This document shows positions 10,502 to 22,434 of a stretch of 64,000 nucleotides of DNA, piece by piece (within the stretch, counting starts at the first letter, position 1; every line of letters begins with the position of its first letter). The notes beneath the pieces were generated by a model. It was not told the DNA's origin. It did no database searches and saw only the letters and a list, made by a program, of their open reading frames with translations. The position numbers and the translations under genes are program-made. This DNA is from Synaphobranchus kaupii (taxonomy: Eukaryota; Chordata; Actinopteri; Anguilliformes; Synaphobranchidae). The stretch is from the NCBI GenBank assembly GCA_029718625.1, contig CM056396.1:27698974-27762973 (forward strand). The letters run 5' to 3'.

Positions 10502-13500
10502 ATGCGCGCCAGGTTACTGCTACTCTTTTACATCTATGCTGTGAAAGGTAAGTTTTTAATTAGCCTAAAAATGCTTTAGCATCACTCCAGTTGCAGCTGT
10601 TATTTTTTCTGAATGCAAAACATAGCTTAATGCATTTTCGAATCGGTCCTGTAACTCGTTGGATCGCTTTGTAGCTACATGAAAAGTAGCTAGATAGTCT
10701 ACATAGGTGCCGCGTATAGGCAATAAAAAAACGCCATGGAAGACTATTTCACGGAATCACACAGTAGCTATAGCCTACGTGAAATGTCACCGAAGGTAGC
10801 CTACTATATAATAAACTTAAATTTATAAACTTTAAAAGAATTAAATTTACTAATAAAAGCAATCTATTGTCGCCTATTACATTTGTTTTATATTTCTCAT
10901 TAAAACTGAAAAAGTGCATAAGCACATAAACATTGTACACTATAGACTTATAATCACAGCCTTTATTTTGCTGTAAGAACTGCGCAAAATGACACATTTT
11001 TAAAAAATGCACCTTTAAAGTTGTTTTAAAACTTATACACATATATTTAAAATTGACTCTAATGTCCTGTAATTATATACCATAATAATATTCCTTATAT
11101 TTGTAAATATATGTGAACACATTCAATGAGTTATGTAATTCCGCTTTCATAGCCTATAACATATAAAAAATTTACGAAAATTCAGGACGGATTACATACA
11201 TGCGTATTTTTAAAGATAACAAAATAGTCTATATATCTTATAGTCTAGTTTAAGAATTTGTAGCCTACTACGATTTATTGCATGCAAAATGGATAAATGT
11301 AGCCTACTATATGATGCCTATATTCTGGTAAGGGTTTGGAAAGTGTTTCTAAACGCATGTTTGTTTGTTGTTTCTTCTTCTTTACATTTATTTTACAGCC
11401 CAGAATACAGTGGTTGTCCAGTCTCCAGAGTTGGTGAAGGTGGAGGATGGTGGTTCCGTCAGATTACAGTGTAGTGCGAAAGTAGTAGGTACATATTGCT
11501 ACACCGTTCTTTGGACGAGAATAGACTCCAGGACCAAAAAGTTGATCTTCCTTCAGAATGTCGATACTGGCGGACAGGAGAAAGATTGCTTTTTCGGCAT
11601 TATTAGCGCAACAGTTGATGACTCCGGGACTTACTACTGTTCAGTGGTGCTTGGCAAGATGATCTACTTCGGCAGCGGGTCAACTGTAATAGTGACACAA
11701 GGTGACAGAAGGGAAAAAACCTAATAATTATCTTCAATACATGGGTAAAATTGTCTTTTTATCCGATTGGCGGTCTTGCGTATTTTCTTCCTGTGTTTGT
11801 GTTTTAGATTTTGAGTAGTGTGAATAAATGTTTTTCTAAGCCGCCTTGGGTATAGACTCAAATTGGTTTTCCAAAAATATCACAATGACGATCTAGTTGC
11901 TTATTCCTAAATTATGCAGTGTTTCATTGTAGGCCATTGGTTGATTAATTTTTCCGGACATCGCCATTTGGCGCAATACGATTTATAACTACGTGCTGCG
12001 TGAGCACATTATCAATAGGCCTAAACCTGTCGTTCATTCATACTGTAACCACGTAATTCTTTGGTTGATCACTTTTCGCTACAGGAAATAGAACCGAGCC
12101 CCCACCGGTCGACATCCTCTGGCCGCGTAGTATCCAACCCATAATCCCTCTCCTGTGCGTGGTCTCCGGAGTCGCCCCTTCTCAAGTCCGTGTGTTCTGG
12201 GTGATAGACGGGGAAGAGGACAGTGGGTTGATCCAATCCCTTTGGACAAAAGACAGCGATGAGATCGTGGAGTCAACCCAAAACCAGGTTCTGCTTCGTG
12301 CGGACGAGTGGGAGAGAGGAGTTGTGTGCACTTGCGTGGTGGAGTTTGACGGGAAGAACATTTCCAAAAGCGTGCAAAATGAAGGTAAATCTTACAAATT
12401 TTTACAAACGCATGCTGTTTTGTTCTTTTGTTTAGTGATATGTTAATAAATAAACTAACCATGAGCGTAGGCTTATCTACAGCCAGTCATGAACACCGGA
12501 TTCACAGTAAAATGTGTCCAGGGTTATTTCAACTCTAACAGAGTAACTATATGAGTCCAAAAGGGTCATATAAGAGTTGATTTTACACTGAACATTTTAG
12601 TTTGCTATAGCTACGGTTTTAGACTATACAGACTACCAGCCATTCGTAATTTATAATAGGCAATGGTGGTGTTTACACCCCTGTATATATACGGCACTGG
12701 TTTAATTCCTGTTTCTATTAATTAGGTTTGATTGACCTGCTTACCGGGCAGTGATCTGAACTTGTCACCACACATAGGTATTTGTTCATCACCTGCTTAG
12801 TTATTAGTTATAGAAAATAACATGAACCCTCAGTTGAACTGGGTCATATCTAGATTTGTTAACCACATTTGTTAAACACAAAGCCAAAACAACAAAAAAT
12901 GTGTCAATGTCCAAATACTTATGGACCTGACTGTATATTATGAGTGCGTTATCTATAGCAGTATTTATCCGGCCTGTGTCAGTGTGCCTACCGTACTCAG
13001 TGAGTTTTATAGTGCTGTTATCTGAATAGCCTGCATATTTTAATCTGATTCCCCACTCATTTAATCAGATGTATGATCTTATTTATGAAAAGGAACGCGT
13101 TGCTTAAAATGCGTCTGCGCAAAGGTAAACTTAACTTTTAGCTGTCAGATTTATTAACTCTTGTATTATGCTCTGGATCAATTTGACCTGAGTCAATGTT
13201 TGACGTCTCTTAAAAATCAGTTAACCTTATTTTTTAATTTGGATACAATATATGACTTTTCCTAATTTGTTGGGATCAAACGCGCAATAAACACGAAATA
13301 AACATAATGCCATATTTTCAAAGGTCCTGTACCAACTTTGTTTACAAAGGCGTTGTGTGGGGTCATTTGTGCGGTAGCTGTATAAAATGTAAGAAATAAT
13401 TTAATTTTTATTTGTTTTTATATCTGATTTTTTTGTGGGTGATTCTGGTGGCACTTTCCCATAGGGGTTTAAACTTCACAAACTTTCACTTACCCTAGGC

Positions 13501-16500
13501 TCTAAAGTGGGTGTTTCAACACAGTTGAAGGCTAGTCAATTGGGAGACACACAAAAGGTGACACAAAGTGTCAAAATATTTCTATTACAATAGTTTTGTG
13601 TCAGCTTAAACTTTAAAAAGTGTGAACATAATATGAGGATTAAGCTTTTTAGTCATCAGACATTAATCTTTGTGTTCGGTTTGGGTCAAAATGATCAAAT
13701 TGGATGGAAAATTTACATGTAATTGAAATGCATAAGTTTTAACTTTTGGGCCTAAATATTTTTTTGAGTGATATATATATATCATAACCATTTGAATATA
13801 ATAGATAAAGATGAAACATAATTGAGAATGTCAGTTCAAGACAATAAATATCAATAATCTACTGCATAAAAACCTTGTTTTGCATCTCTAAGTCTTGCCT
13901 AATAGGGACCCTATGTTATGTTCGGGCGGGGGAGACGGACCCAAACGCAGGCAGGAGTACGAAAAACCGAAGTTTAATAAGGGCAAGGCAGCAATCCGTG
14001 GTATAACAGGCAGGGTCGAAAAACCGGGGAGACAGGCAACGAAACAAAACACAGTCCAAAGAATGGTCAAGGAACAGGCAGGGGTCAAAACTGGGAAGGC
14101 ACAGCAAAAGCACAAAAACAGGATCCAAAAGCAGGGTCGCGAGAACACAGGCAGGGGTCAAAACCGGGGAGGCATAAGAGGAACAAAAAAGAGAACAAAA
14201 CAAAGACTGAATACAAAAATAAAAACAACAACAGGAGAAGGACTAGGGATAACTAAAACTCGGAGACAGAAACTCAGGAACCAAACAGACAACTAGGGCA
14301 GGTACTCGGAAAAACTAGGATAACACACAGAAGCAAACTAACTTTGAGGAACTCGCGAAGACAGACTGAAATAACAGGGTAGAAGATTACACAAAAGGAA
14401 TCAGGTGTGAAGAGGGGGAATGGGAGAGTACACAGGTGAGAACAATGAGGGTTAACAAGGACCAATAATACAATGACGGGGGAAACGTAAGACACGGACT
14501 GGAATTCACATAGACACAATGATAACAAACGGCCTGGGGTTAGCAGGTAAACAAGTGCACAGCTCAGAGGGGAGAAACACGAAAGTGGACACACGTGCAG
14601 AGGATGCGAAATCAGATAGATACAGGGATAGGATAACGAGGAGGGAAATGACAGCTGCAGGTAGAAACTCAAGATGAATTAGTAATTAGTAATGTTAGTA
14701 GCGAACTCAAAAACCCTAATGTTAGTAGGTTAGCTGGTTAGTATTATACACACGTTGGTTTGTTAGCAGGTTAGTATTAAATCTAATCTAACAGTGAGTA
14801 TGATTAGTACATTAGAGTATTATATACAAATATAAATAAAGCCAGGAGGAAGAAAACGAGATACGAAATACAGAGGAAACCCGAATGTTCCCAAAATCAC
14901 CCGAATAGTGCAAAGACAAAGACAAGGAGTGGAATCTCAGAAAACATGGAACGCGGACTGACAATCGCGAGGGAAATGCGGGAAAATGGGTAAAAGAAAA
15001 CAGGAAAAATAATAATACAGAATAAACAGACAGACAAATTACAGAATCCTAACACCCTACTTGTTGTTACGAGTCCCAACTGAAAAATTAATTAGCCTAC
15101 TTTTAATCACTAACTGATGTTAAGGTGTTCGTATTCAGTGACATTTGTGGAAATGCTTTTGTTTGCATCTCTGTGTGAACAGACACCTTTCCAAGAATCC
15201 ACCATTGTTGACAAAGAGCAAGCAGGCTTCCCATACCAAGTGACGTTAAGTTGGCTCGATCAAGCCTGGTTCACTGGGATCTCAGTTGGATGGTGCACTG
15301 TTTTTTGGAAAATTAATACATGGCAATATGATGAGAGTAAATACATTATCAAGGTCAGAAAAGATATTGCAACACTTCACAATGTGTGGGAAAATCTGCG
15401 AATTATCGCCACGTGCAGATAGTGCAATATATAGGGCTATTTCTATAAATTGTTGTGAAATGTATACATTAATGTTTTATCTAAAAAGTACATTACAGCG
15501 CAGAGTGCCTCCCTCCCGAACCCCACCCCAAGTCACAGGTGAATTTTACTTTCTGAATCCCGTGTTGCAGAGAGCAGTGACGTGTGTACGGTGCTCCTCT
15601 ACGGAGCCTTCGCTGGGGCGGGGCTAACCATCATCGTGGCGATCTCCATTGCTGTCGTCTTGCATCGCGGTAAATAAAGATACTTGAATTTCACAGTTAC
15701 TGTGAATTATCTATTTTACTTACATTACAATGCTGTAAAAATAGCTATGTTCAAACTAAAATTTCAAGCTGAAATTTGAGTCGAAACGTTAACGGCTACT
15801 CTTTTTTTTGTATGTGAGCCTGCATTGAAATCACAATGCGCCTAGTCCTTATAAGCAATACATTTGACCAATGGGTTATATTTTGTTGGCTCTTAGAGGA
15901 GAAATAAAAATCACTAAATTTTACAGCCCCCTTACATTTGACTTTTTTTTCCCATTTCACCAATGCTAAATATTTATGTAAATACAAAAGCAAACACATT
16001 TCTGATTTCCATTGCATGTGGAGGGTAGCCTATCCTTTTAATTGCTTTAATATTCATTTTTTTCAGGGCGTTCTGTGAGAAGTGATGGAGACGCAAGGTT
16101 CGTATTCAATTCTTGACCTTCTGCCGTTCTGTGTGGAACGCGTAAAACTAACCATGCTGGTGAGGGTAAATGCGTAATAGGCTACTTTCCATCTCAACTA
16201 CAGGGAACAGAGACGAAGCGCAGGCACGGAGCACAAACACCGTTCTGGTAAGTGCGGTTTATTAATGCCATTCACCACAATAAGATGATCATTCATATTC
16301 CAAGAGGGCATGACGTGTTTGTACAAAGTTCCGAAACTATGGACTCATGGGTAGCCTACTTACTCAGAGAAATGTTCAGTGTAAAATCAACTCTGATCGA
16401 ATGCTTTTAACTCTACTATAGTAGGCCTATGGCTACTTATGGGACTCTGGATCACTTATTGGATCATTGGAGCCGGTCGGTCAACATAGATATTTTTTCT

Positions 16501-17124
16501 GTGAATGGTGCGCAGCTGCATAAACAATGTAGTCGCCATGTTGGAACGTGCCAGTCTTGGAGAAACGCGAACGGAACAGGGTGGGCAATATCAAGGCAAT
16601 ATCTTTTCTTTTTTAGACATCCGCATGGAGCTTCGAATGTTAGACGCACCAGCAACACCACACTGTTCAATGTGTTTTTTCTCTCACACAAATGGTCTTG
16701 TTATTTACGGAAAGAAATGTGTTTTAACGGCTGAACTTAACTGTTGGAATTCACAGGAAGGCAAGGAAGTGGGTTGGCTATTGATCGGACTATTTCGGTA
16801 TGTATAGCCTAGCCTACATTAATACGCACTTATTGGCATCATCATTGCTGCGAAAGCTTAACGACACGGTCTCGCGCTCAGGCTAAAAGTGCAAAAGCAG
16901 TGGCAATCACCTCTGCTTTTGAGAACGGGACGTGACAAAGTTGAGAAAGTCACATCTGAATTTGAAGAAAAGAAATCGGCTACCTTAGCGGTCCATTTAT
17001 CTCTCTGACCTAACATTTACCTACAGATTCTAACACTGAGTTGTTTTTATTTCTACAGGAGGTGCAGTACGCCAGCTCGGAAGAAGCAAGTTTAGCCAGA
17101 CGCGCGTACGTGCCTACCGTTTAA
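10502..17124 (+). CDS. VJ-C1 immunoglobulin-superfamily receptor A, transmembrane, degenerate ITIM
   Basis: Exons: 10502-10547 signal peptide, 11399-11701 V domain, 12085-12384 C1 domain, 15506-15538 candidate hinge, 15571-15669 transmembrane, 16067-16097 candidate small exon, 16204 or 16211-16247 tail, 17059-17124 tail with stop TAA. All main junctions are GT-AG and phase 1, usual for IgSF genes. The product is about 290-305 residues of type I membrane protein. The start is the ATG before CGCGCC. An upstream ATG 33 nt earlier is in frame here but shifted in copy B by a 2-nt loss, so it is unlikely to matter. No charged residue lies in the membrane segment, so it should not pair with an activating adaptor. 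The ITIM position reads VQYASS where B and C read VQYASL, so inhibitory signalling is doubtful. NITR, SIRP, APAR and XMIV are comparable families; which one, if any, is unknown. Confidence 0.85.
11399..11701 (+). CDS. V-type Ig domain exon with J-like end (receptor A)
   Basis: 101 codons, phase 1-1. Canonical V features are the first Cys in RLQC, Trp in VLWTR, the DDSGTYYC signature, then a short loop of nine residues and a J-like FGSGSTVIV. The J-like strand is encoded in the same exon, so no recombination is needed. Two extra cysteines (TYCYT and KDCFF) may form a second disulphide and are kept in all copies. Confidence 0.92.
12085..12384 (+). CDS. C1-type Ig domain exon (receptor A)
   Basis: 100 codons, phase 1-1. 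C1 features are LLCVVSG, VRVFWVIDG and EWERGVVCTCVVEFDGK, resembling constant domains of antigen receptors. Sequons NRT at the domain start and NIS near the end are present. Copies B (NIT) and C (NTS) keep the second sequon although its residues differ. Confidence 0.88.
12503..12599. repeat. Short MITE-like palindromic repeat (CACAGTAAAATG family), intron
   Basis: Imperfect inverted repeat with ends like CACAGTAAAATGTGTCCAG / CACTGAACATTTTA and an internal AACTCTAACAGAGT. Copies sit at the same place in B (32490-32587) and C (54571-54666). Related elements lie at 23651, 24203, 43068 and 43620. Confidence 0.6.
12880..12933 (-). mobile_element. Relic end of a second Tc1/mariner-type element
   Basis: Ends ..CTTATGGACCTGACTG next to TA. 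The reverse complement (CAGTCAGGTCCATAAGT) matches a common fish Tc1/mariner terminal repeat as I recall it. Longer relics lie in B (about 32846-32960) and C (about 54905-55070, lacking the tip). Confidence 0.45.
13914..15054 (-). mobile_element. LTR-like insertion in receptor A intron, 5-bp duplication
   Basis: Starts TGTTATGT and ends CCTAACA, flanked by CCCTA at 13909-13913 and 15055-15059. Units B (around 34230) and C (around 57340) have the uninterrupted site. 1141 bp, no protein gene. Inserted in the intron between the C1 exon and the hinge/transmembrane exons, opposite to the gene direction. Confidence 0.75.
15506..15538 (+). CDS. Candidate proline-rich hinge exon (receptor A)
   Basis: 33 nt ending in the good donor CACAG/GTGAAT. 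If the acceptor is the AG at 15504-15505, it is phase 1-1 and adds VPPSRTPPQVT between C1 and the membrane segment. The acceptor lacks a strong pyrimidine tract, so use is uncertain. The exon length and frame are conserved in B and C. Confidence 0.45.
15571..15669 (+). CDS. Transmembrane exon (receptor A)
   Basis: 33 codons, phase 1-1. Encodes SSDVC, then a hydrophobic stretch from TVLLYG to AVVLH of about 25 residues, ending in an arginine stop-transfer. No acidic or basic residue is inside the membrane. Copy C has one extra Ala codon here and S to R just before DVC. Confidence 0.88.
16204..16247 (+). CDS. Cytoplasmic tail exon with two possible acceptors (receptor A)
   Basis: The first acceptor CTACAG gives a 44-nt exon that joins the transmembrane exon directly in frame (RGNRDEAQ..). 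A second AG seven bases on gives a 37-nt exon that joins in frame only if the small exon at 16067-16097 is included. Both routes enter the last exon in the VQYAS frame. Confidence 0.65.
17059..17124 (+). CDS. Terminal cytoplasmic exon with changed ITIM (receptor A)
   Basis: 22 codons including TAA. The tyrosine motif reads V-Q-Y-A-S-S. The codon at 17077-17079 is TCG (Ser), where B and C have TTG (Leu), so the hydrophobic +3 residue of an ITIM is lost by one base. Length-changing indels between copies begin right after the TAA, which supports this frame. Confidence 0.85.
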   Translation, partial: EVQYASSEEASLARRAYVPTV

Positions 17125-18922
17125 AAAAGTTATTTGTCGGGAGTCGGGACCAATTGCTTGGGCATTGCAAAATGAGGACGGGAGTTTTTCGGTTCCGACC
17201 GAATTGTGTGGTCTCTCGATCTCATCTCGTTATTGTAAAACCGATAACGTTACTGCTAAGGGATTGTTGTATTAATCAAGCGTTTAAAAAAGTGCCCACA
17301 ATTATTTGAAGTGCTACTTGTACAATTTGTACAATTTATGCACTCGTCATCGTTTTCGCCGATGTAGCCTACTGGAAATTTTATTTTGTTGCAAGCAGTT
17401 GTTCTTTGCAGTGGCTATAATGGCGATGAGTAGTTATCCCATATGAAAAAAGGTCTGTAAAAATCACACATGCCATATACGAAACTTATAATAAAATGTG
17501 AGAACTAGCATATACATTTCAGACTCAAATTTATATAGTTCCCTAACATACATGATGCAGGTACAGCCTATAGGACATTGAGAGATTGTATAATAATTGA
17601 ATACAAATATATATTAGGCCTACCAATCAACATTTGCAAGTATGATATGATTTTCATAGACCTTTTGCATAATGGGATAGCAGCCAGGTGTAGATATGCA
17701 GATTGGTCAGATTACACATATAGACCCGATATAGACCCACGAGGAACTCCTCCCTGTTTTTTTAACATTCAAAATTCTGTCTCCTTTCCGTTGACTGTTG
17801 AAATCTCCTGTTCATTAACTATTTTTTACTTTTCTTGAAAAACTAGCTGAAACATTTTTTTTTCATGAAAATTACAATTTTGAATAAAACCTGAATAAAA
17901 ACCTTAACAGTAAGATATAACAGTTCCGTTATAATTTCGTCCACACAGAATCAAGAAGTGGGCAATTGCTCCCTCTAGTGGGCGCACGTTAAATAATACC
18001 CATATATAACGTAAAATGTGTAGACACTCATTTCACGAAAAAAACAATGCATAGTGCCTACAAACTGCAATTTACTTGAAACATTGAACGTATACGCATT
18101 TCTGTGACTCTGTGGTTCCAATAAATATGTAATCAAAACCAAATATGTACCAACAAAATGCCTCTTCTTTCCTTAAATCAATCTTCAGTTTTTTCAGGAC
18201 ATTTTCGGAAGGCTAATACATTGCATCATCACATTATTTTGCATGTTATTTTATTCATTTATTTTTACATGAAAATCCTTCCTTTGGAATTAAGTAACTA
18301 TATGTGTCACATGAACAATGACTGGCAGAATAGAAGCAATAGAACCAATGGGATTGCGACACAGTAACCATAGAGACGATAAACCTGCCAGCAGGCAGAG
18401 CACTGAAAACCAGGGCCAAAACAACAGCTTTTCTCACAAACGTCACGTGGGTGGACTTCAATCACCAAAACCACATTTTTTTGTTGTTGCATAATTACTT
18501 TTTAATTGTGCAATTCTGATTTGCCCAAATCCCTTCCCTCCACCAATTCACAATAGAACCACTCATACTTCACAGACACATTAAGTTACTCAATAAGTTG
18601 ACGGTTTAGTGAACCCGTAATGGGTGGGGCTACAATTAGCTGTCAATTTCTGAGTGGTTCTGAACCAATCAAAAGACTTGCCAAAGCAGAACATAATGAT
18701 TGGTTCAAACCCATCTGCCATTGAAAGTGATAACATATGGTAGCTCTGCCCATTTTTGTTTAATGGGGCATCATTTTCCCGTCACCATTTACAGGAAGCC
18801 AATCAGATGATTGTGACATCACCTAACAGCTAGAAAACAAATAGGAGCTCCACCAATCACAGAATACATTGGTAACAACCGATAAATCCCAGTTTTGTTA
18901 CCCCAGGTCTGACTATAATGCT
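17125..18922. other. 3' flank of receptor A and intergenic sequence
   Basis: Likely 3' UTR followed by AT-rich intergenic DNA between two converging genes. No exon recognised. Small open frames (for example 18158-18367) are not preserved as proteins. Confidence 0.45.
17490..17495 (+). promoter_or_regulatory. Possible poly(A) signal AATAAA of receptor A
   Basis: First AATAAA after the stop codon, about 365 bases downstream. It is conserved at the same place in B (36660-36665) and C (59804-59809). Confidence 0.45.
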
Positions 18923-19250
<328 letters not shown>

Positions 19251-21693
19251 TGCATTCTGCTTTTCATATGACAAACAGCCCATGCAGAAATACGCAACCT
19301 GACACGTCTGTGATTGACAGCTTCACCCATTATTTAGTTCATCACTAGCTTTCAAATATTTTGCCGTTAAACACTCCACTGTCATTAGTCCAGGCAGTGC
19401 ACATTTCTTAACAGGGCTTTTCTACTTAACCAACGCCACCCCCACGCCCCCTAAGGAAAAAAAAAACCCTGCTCAAAAATTCAAAGCGCTACGTACAGAT
19501 TATGTAGCTAAGCAAGGCAAAAAGGTGCAAATCTCCCGGCGCAAGACTGTATTTATTACCCCAAGAATTTAAAATGCAAACATGAATTTAAATGCAACAA
19601 TAGGAATAAAACGTGAGAAGAAAACATTGGACTGTTTACGGAAGATGCCAAGGAAACAGCACAATAAGAAGCGCTGAGAGAAACGATAATAACTCAACAC
19701 GGGGGACAACAGGACATCAAACAGCTTTAACAAAAAATAAACACGTAAATGGACGCCATATGCCATCCACTGTCTCGGCTGTAAGTGTGTGACAAGGAGG
19801 AAGGACAGGGCTATTGGGAGTAGAGCTTCTCGGGGGATAACTCAAGCGAAGATTTGACTCCCGACGCTAGGCCCCGGAAGCGTTGCCATGACGACAAAAA
19901 ATCTGGCTGGCCCCGAAAGCTCCCAGACCTGGCAATGGTTATATTACCTATGTGTGTGTGCGCACGCTTGTGCGTGCGCTCTTGTGTATGTGCGTTTCCA
20001 AGAGCAATCCAATTTATGTTCTCGACCTGTAACGCCTCGCTGTAATTGGAAAATATGGCACAAGTGTGCGAATGCAATTAGCCTGGTCCCAGCATCGCAC
20101 CTCGCGACTTCGAGGGGAAAAGGAGAGCTAATTTTCACATTACACTCGACTCCGGAAAGACAGCGAGCGTTAAACATATACGTTGAAAGGTGAAATACGG
20201 TGAAAGGAAGCAGATGCGTTTCTGTGCCGCCATGTATCGTCTTAAAAAGATATCTGCAAGACCAGACAAAACCACAGGGCTGTAGAACGGTGTTCTATTT
20301 CAAGAGACGTGTACCGCTCCCTCCTCGTGGGCGGACCCAATTGTGCAAAACTAGCTCTCCACCTGAATGAGAAACACAACCCCCGTTCCACATCAAAGGC
20401 TGGCTGTCGGTTACGAATAATACCCAACATCTGCGTCTGTTTTACGGCGGACATGGATCTCCCCCCGCTCTACTCAGTCTAAGCATTATTAAATTCGTGC
20501 AGAAACTGCCTGCTACGCCGAAGTTCTTTTGTTTTTTTTTGTTCCTGAAGAGCAGCATATGGGACCATAGGCTACGCGACCGTTCTTCTTGCGTAAAAAA
20601 TCTTTAAACAAACATGAACGGAACAACTAAAACTACGACGAGCTACAAACCAAAGCAGGGAGTGGCTATGGGCTCAGTTGCTACACGTAGAACCAAAGCA
20701 AATGGATACATATTTAAAAAAATATTGACTACTTTTTATTTGCAAGATTACTTTTTCTGCATCACTTATCTACACCACTTTATTCATTGGGCCTAACATC
20801 TATGTCCAAATGCTGAAGTCAGCGAGAAATTGTCAACATCATAACGGAACTATTCACAAAAATAATTTTCCCCAATTCTTGCGGCGGAGAAAAAACTTAA
20901 GTGAATAACACCAGCTTGCCAAAGACGTTTGTCGTTTCTGTTCTACTGTTGAATTGCAAAACTTCCTTTGGTTCTATCCTTTCCAGTCGCCATTTGGCGC
21001 AATTACACACGATTATTTTCAAATTAAGTGCTTCGCGACACTGCCTCGCTGAAAATGCCAGCTAAAACCAAAAGCAAAGGGATTGCATAACAAAAGTATT
21101 GCTCCCCCCCAAGAAACGCTGAAAACAGCGAGCACATTATACTCCCTAAACATTCCAATGTTACCGCGAGCTGGTGATGGCAGGCACGTGTTTTCCCCCC
21201 AAGTTACAGTCGGACCCTGCATGGTCACTTTAAAAACACTCAACCCGAAACGTGCGCAGTGTTATTGACAGCGACGTTAACCATAACATTACACCCATCC
21301 GTCACGTTTCGTCTCATATGCACACAATAGTAGCAAATAACAACTTAACTGACATCCTGCAAGAGCGTCGACAGCAAATAGTTACGTTACCTGCATCGCT
21401 GTGCATACCTTCAAATACACGGTAGTTGTCTTTCGGATAAAAACAGGTGATCTCTGGGAACCTGCGATATTTTAATTTTACACAAAATAAATTGATGAGC
21501 TGTTGTTCAATTTCTCACCTCCTCGTAAAATGCGCACCGCTGGATTTTAAACTGTTCGAAGATTCTTCCATTTCCTCCGAGCTGACGTCTCGCGCCCCCG
21601 TGTGAACGTGGCTCCAATATTCAGGCTTGATCTGTTCGCTTTTTGACTCCAGTCAAGCTTACAATAAATCCGTGGTTATTGGGCAACCTAGAG
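19251..21693. other. Non-coding 3' part of unit A
   Basis: Moderately GC-rich stretches (20280-20480, 21560-21620) and a TGTGCGTGCG-type run near 19950. I searched the minus strand for further naxe exons and saw none. No gene recognised. Confidence 0.45.
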
Positions 21694-22434
21694 CAGGGGT
21701 TCTCAATCCTGGTCCTGGGGGACCCCTGTGTATGCTGGTTTTCGTTGCAACCGCAGTTGCAATCCCAGAATTTTAACAAGCTGTTAATTTTTCTTAATTA
21801 GGTGCTTTTCATGTTTGGAGGAATTATTCGCCCACTTAAGACACATTATGTCAGAAATAGCTATGCATGCCATGTAGAACAAACTCCCCATGTTCACATT
21901 GTGCTTATTGTGCTATATTGCAACAATTACATAAGACAAGGTTACAAAATAATGTATTTTCACTCAAATGAAAGAGTGAAGTGAATCAATAGGCTCCTAA
22001 TTAGGTTGTTGAACACGTGTTTAACTCAATTTTTTCTTTAAGCTTAAGACAATGCAGGTTTGGCTCGTTATCATTTGCTTTGTGTTTGAATTCTTCATTA
22101 TCTACGAAATGGTTAATTTTAGTGGCCATGTGTCCACACTTTCACCAATTAGGAGCCTATTGATTCAAATCAGTCTTTAAATGGATCTGTTAAATAATTT
22201 TCTTATCTTTTTTAAATAATATAGCACAATGTGAACATGGGGTGTTTATTCTACATGGCATCCATAGCTATTTCTGATATAATGTGGCTTAAGAGGGTGA
22301 ATAATTCCTCCAAACATGACAAGCACCTAATTAAGAAAAATTAACAGCTTGTTAAAATTCTGGGATTGCAACTGCGGTTGCAACGAAAGCCAGCATACAC
22401 AGGGGTCCCCCAGGACCAGGATTGAGAACCCCTG
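21694..22434. mobile_element. hAT-type foldback element with 8-bp target duplication (unit A only)
   Basis: Ends CAGGGGTTCTCAATCC / GGATTGAGAACCCCTG, flanked by ACCTAGAG at 21686-21693 and 22435-22442. Unit B (about 41850-41860) has the empty site with one ACCTAGAG. CAGGGGT ends and an 8-bp duplication mark the hAT superfamily. Nearly all of the 741 bp folds back on itself. No transposase, so it is non-autonomous. Confidence 0.85.

Noticed and set aside
10469..10504. Upstream ATG (MDWDKF..) as the receptor start
   Set aside because: In frame in A and C but shifted by a 2-nt difference in B. The downstream ATG gives a normal signal peptide in all three copies.
15117..15627. Open frames in the receptor intron that look like a third extracellular domain
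   Set aside because: Small indels between units (for example GGTGCACTGTTT against GGTGCAGTTT) shift the frame at different points, and no Ig landmarks are present. Only the short hinge candidate inside it was kept.
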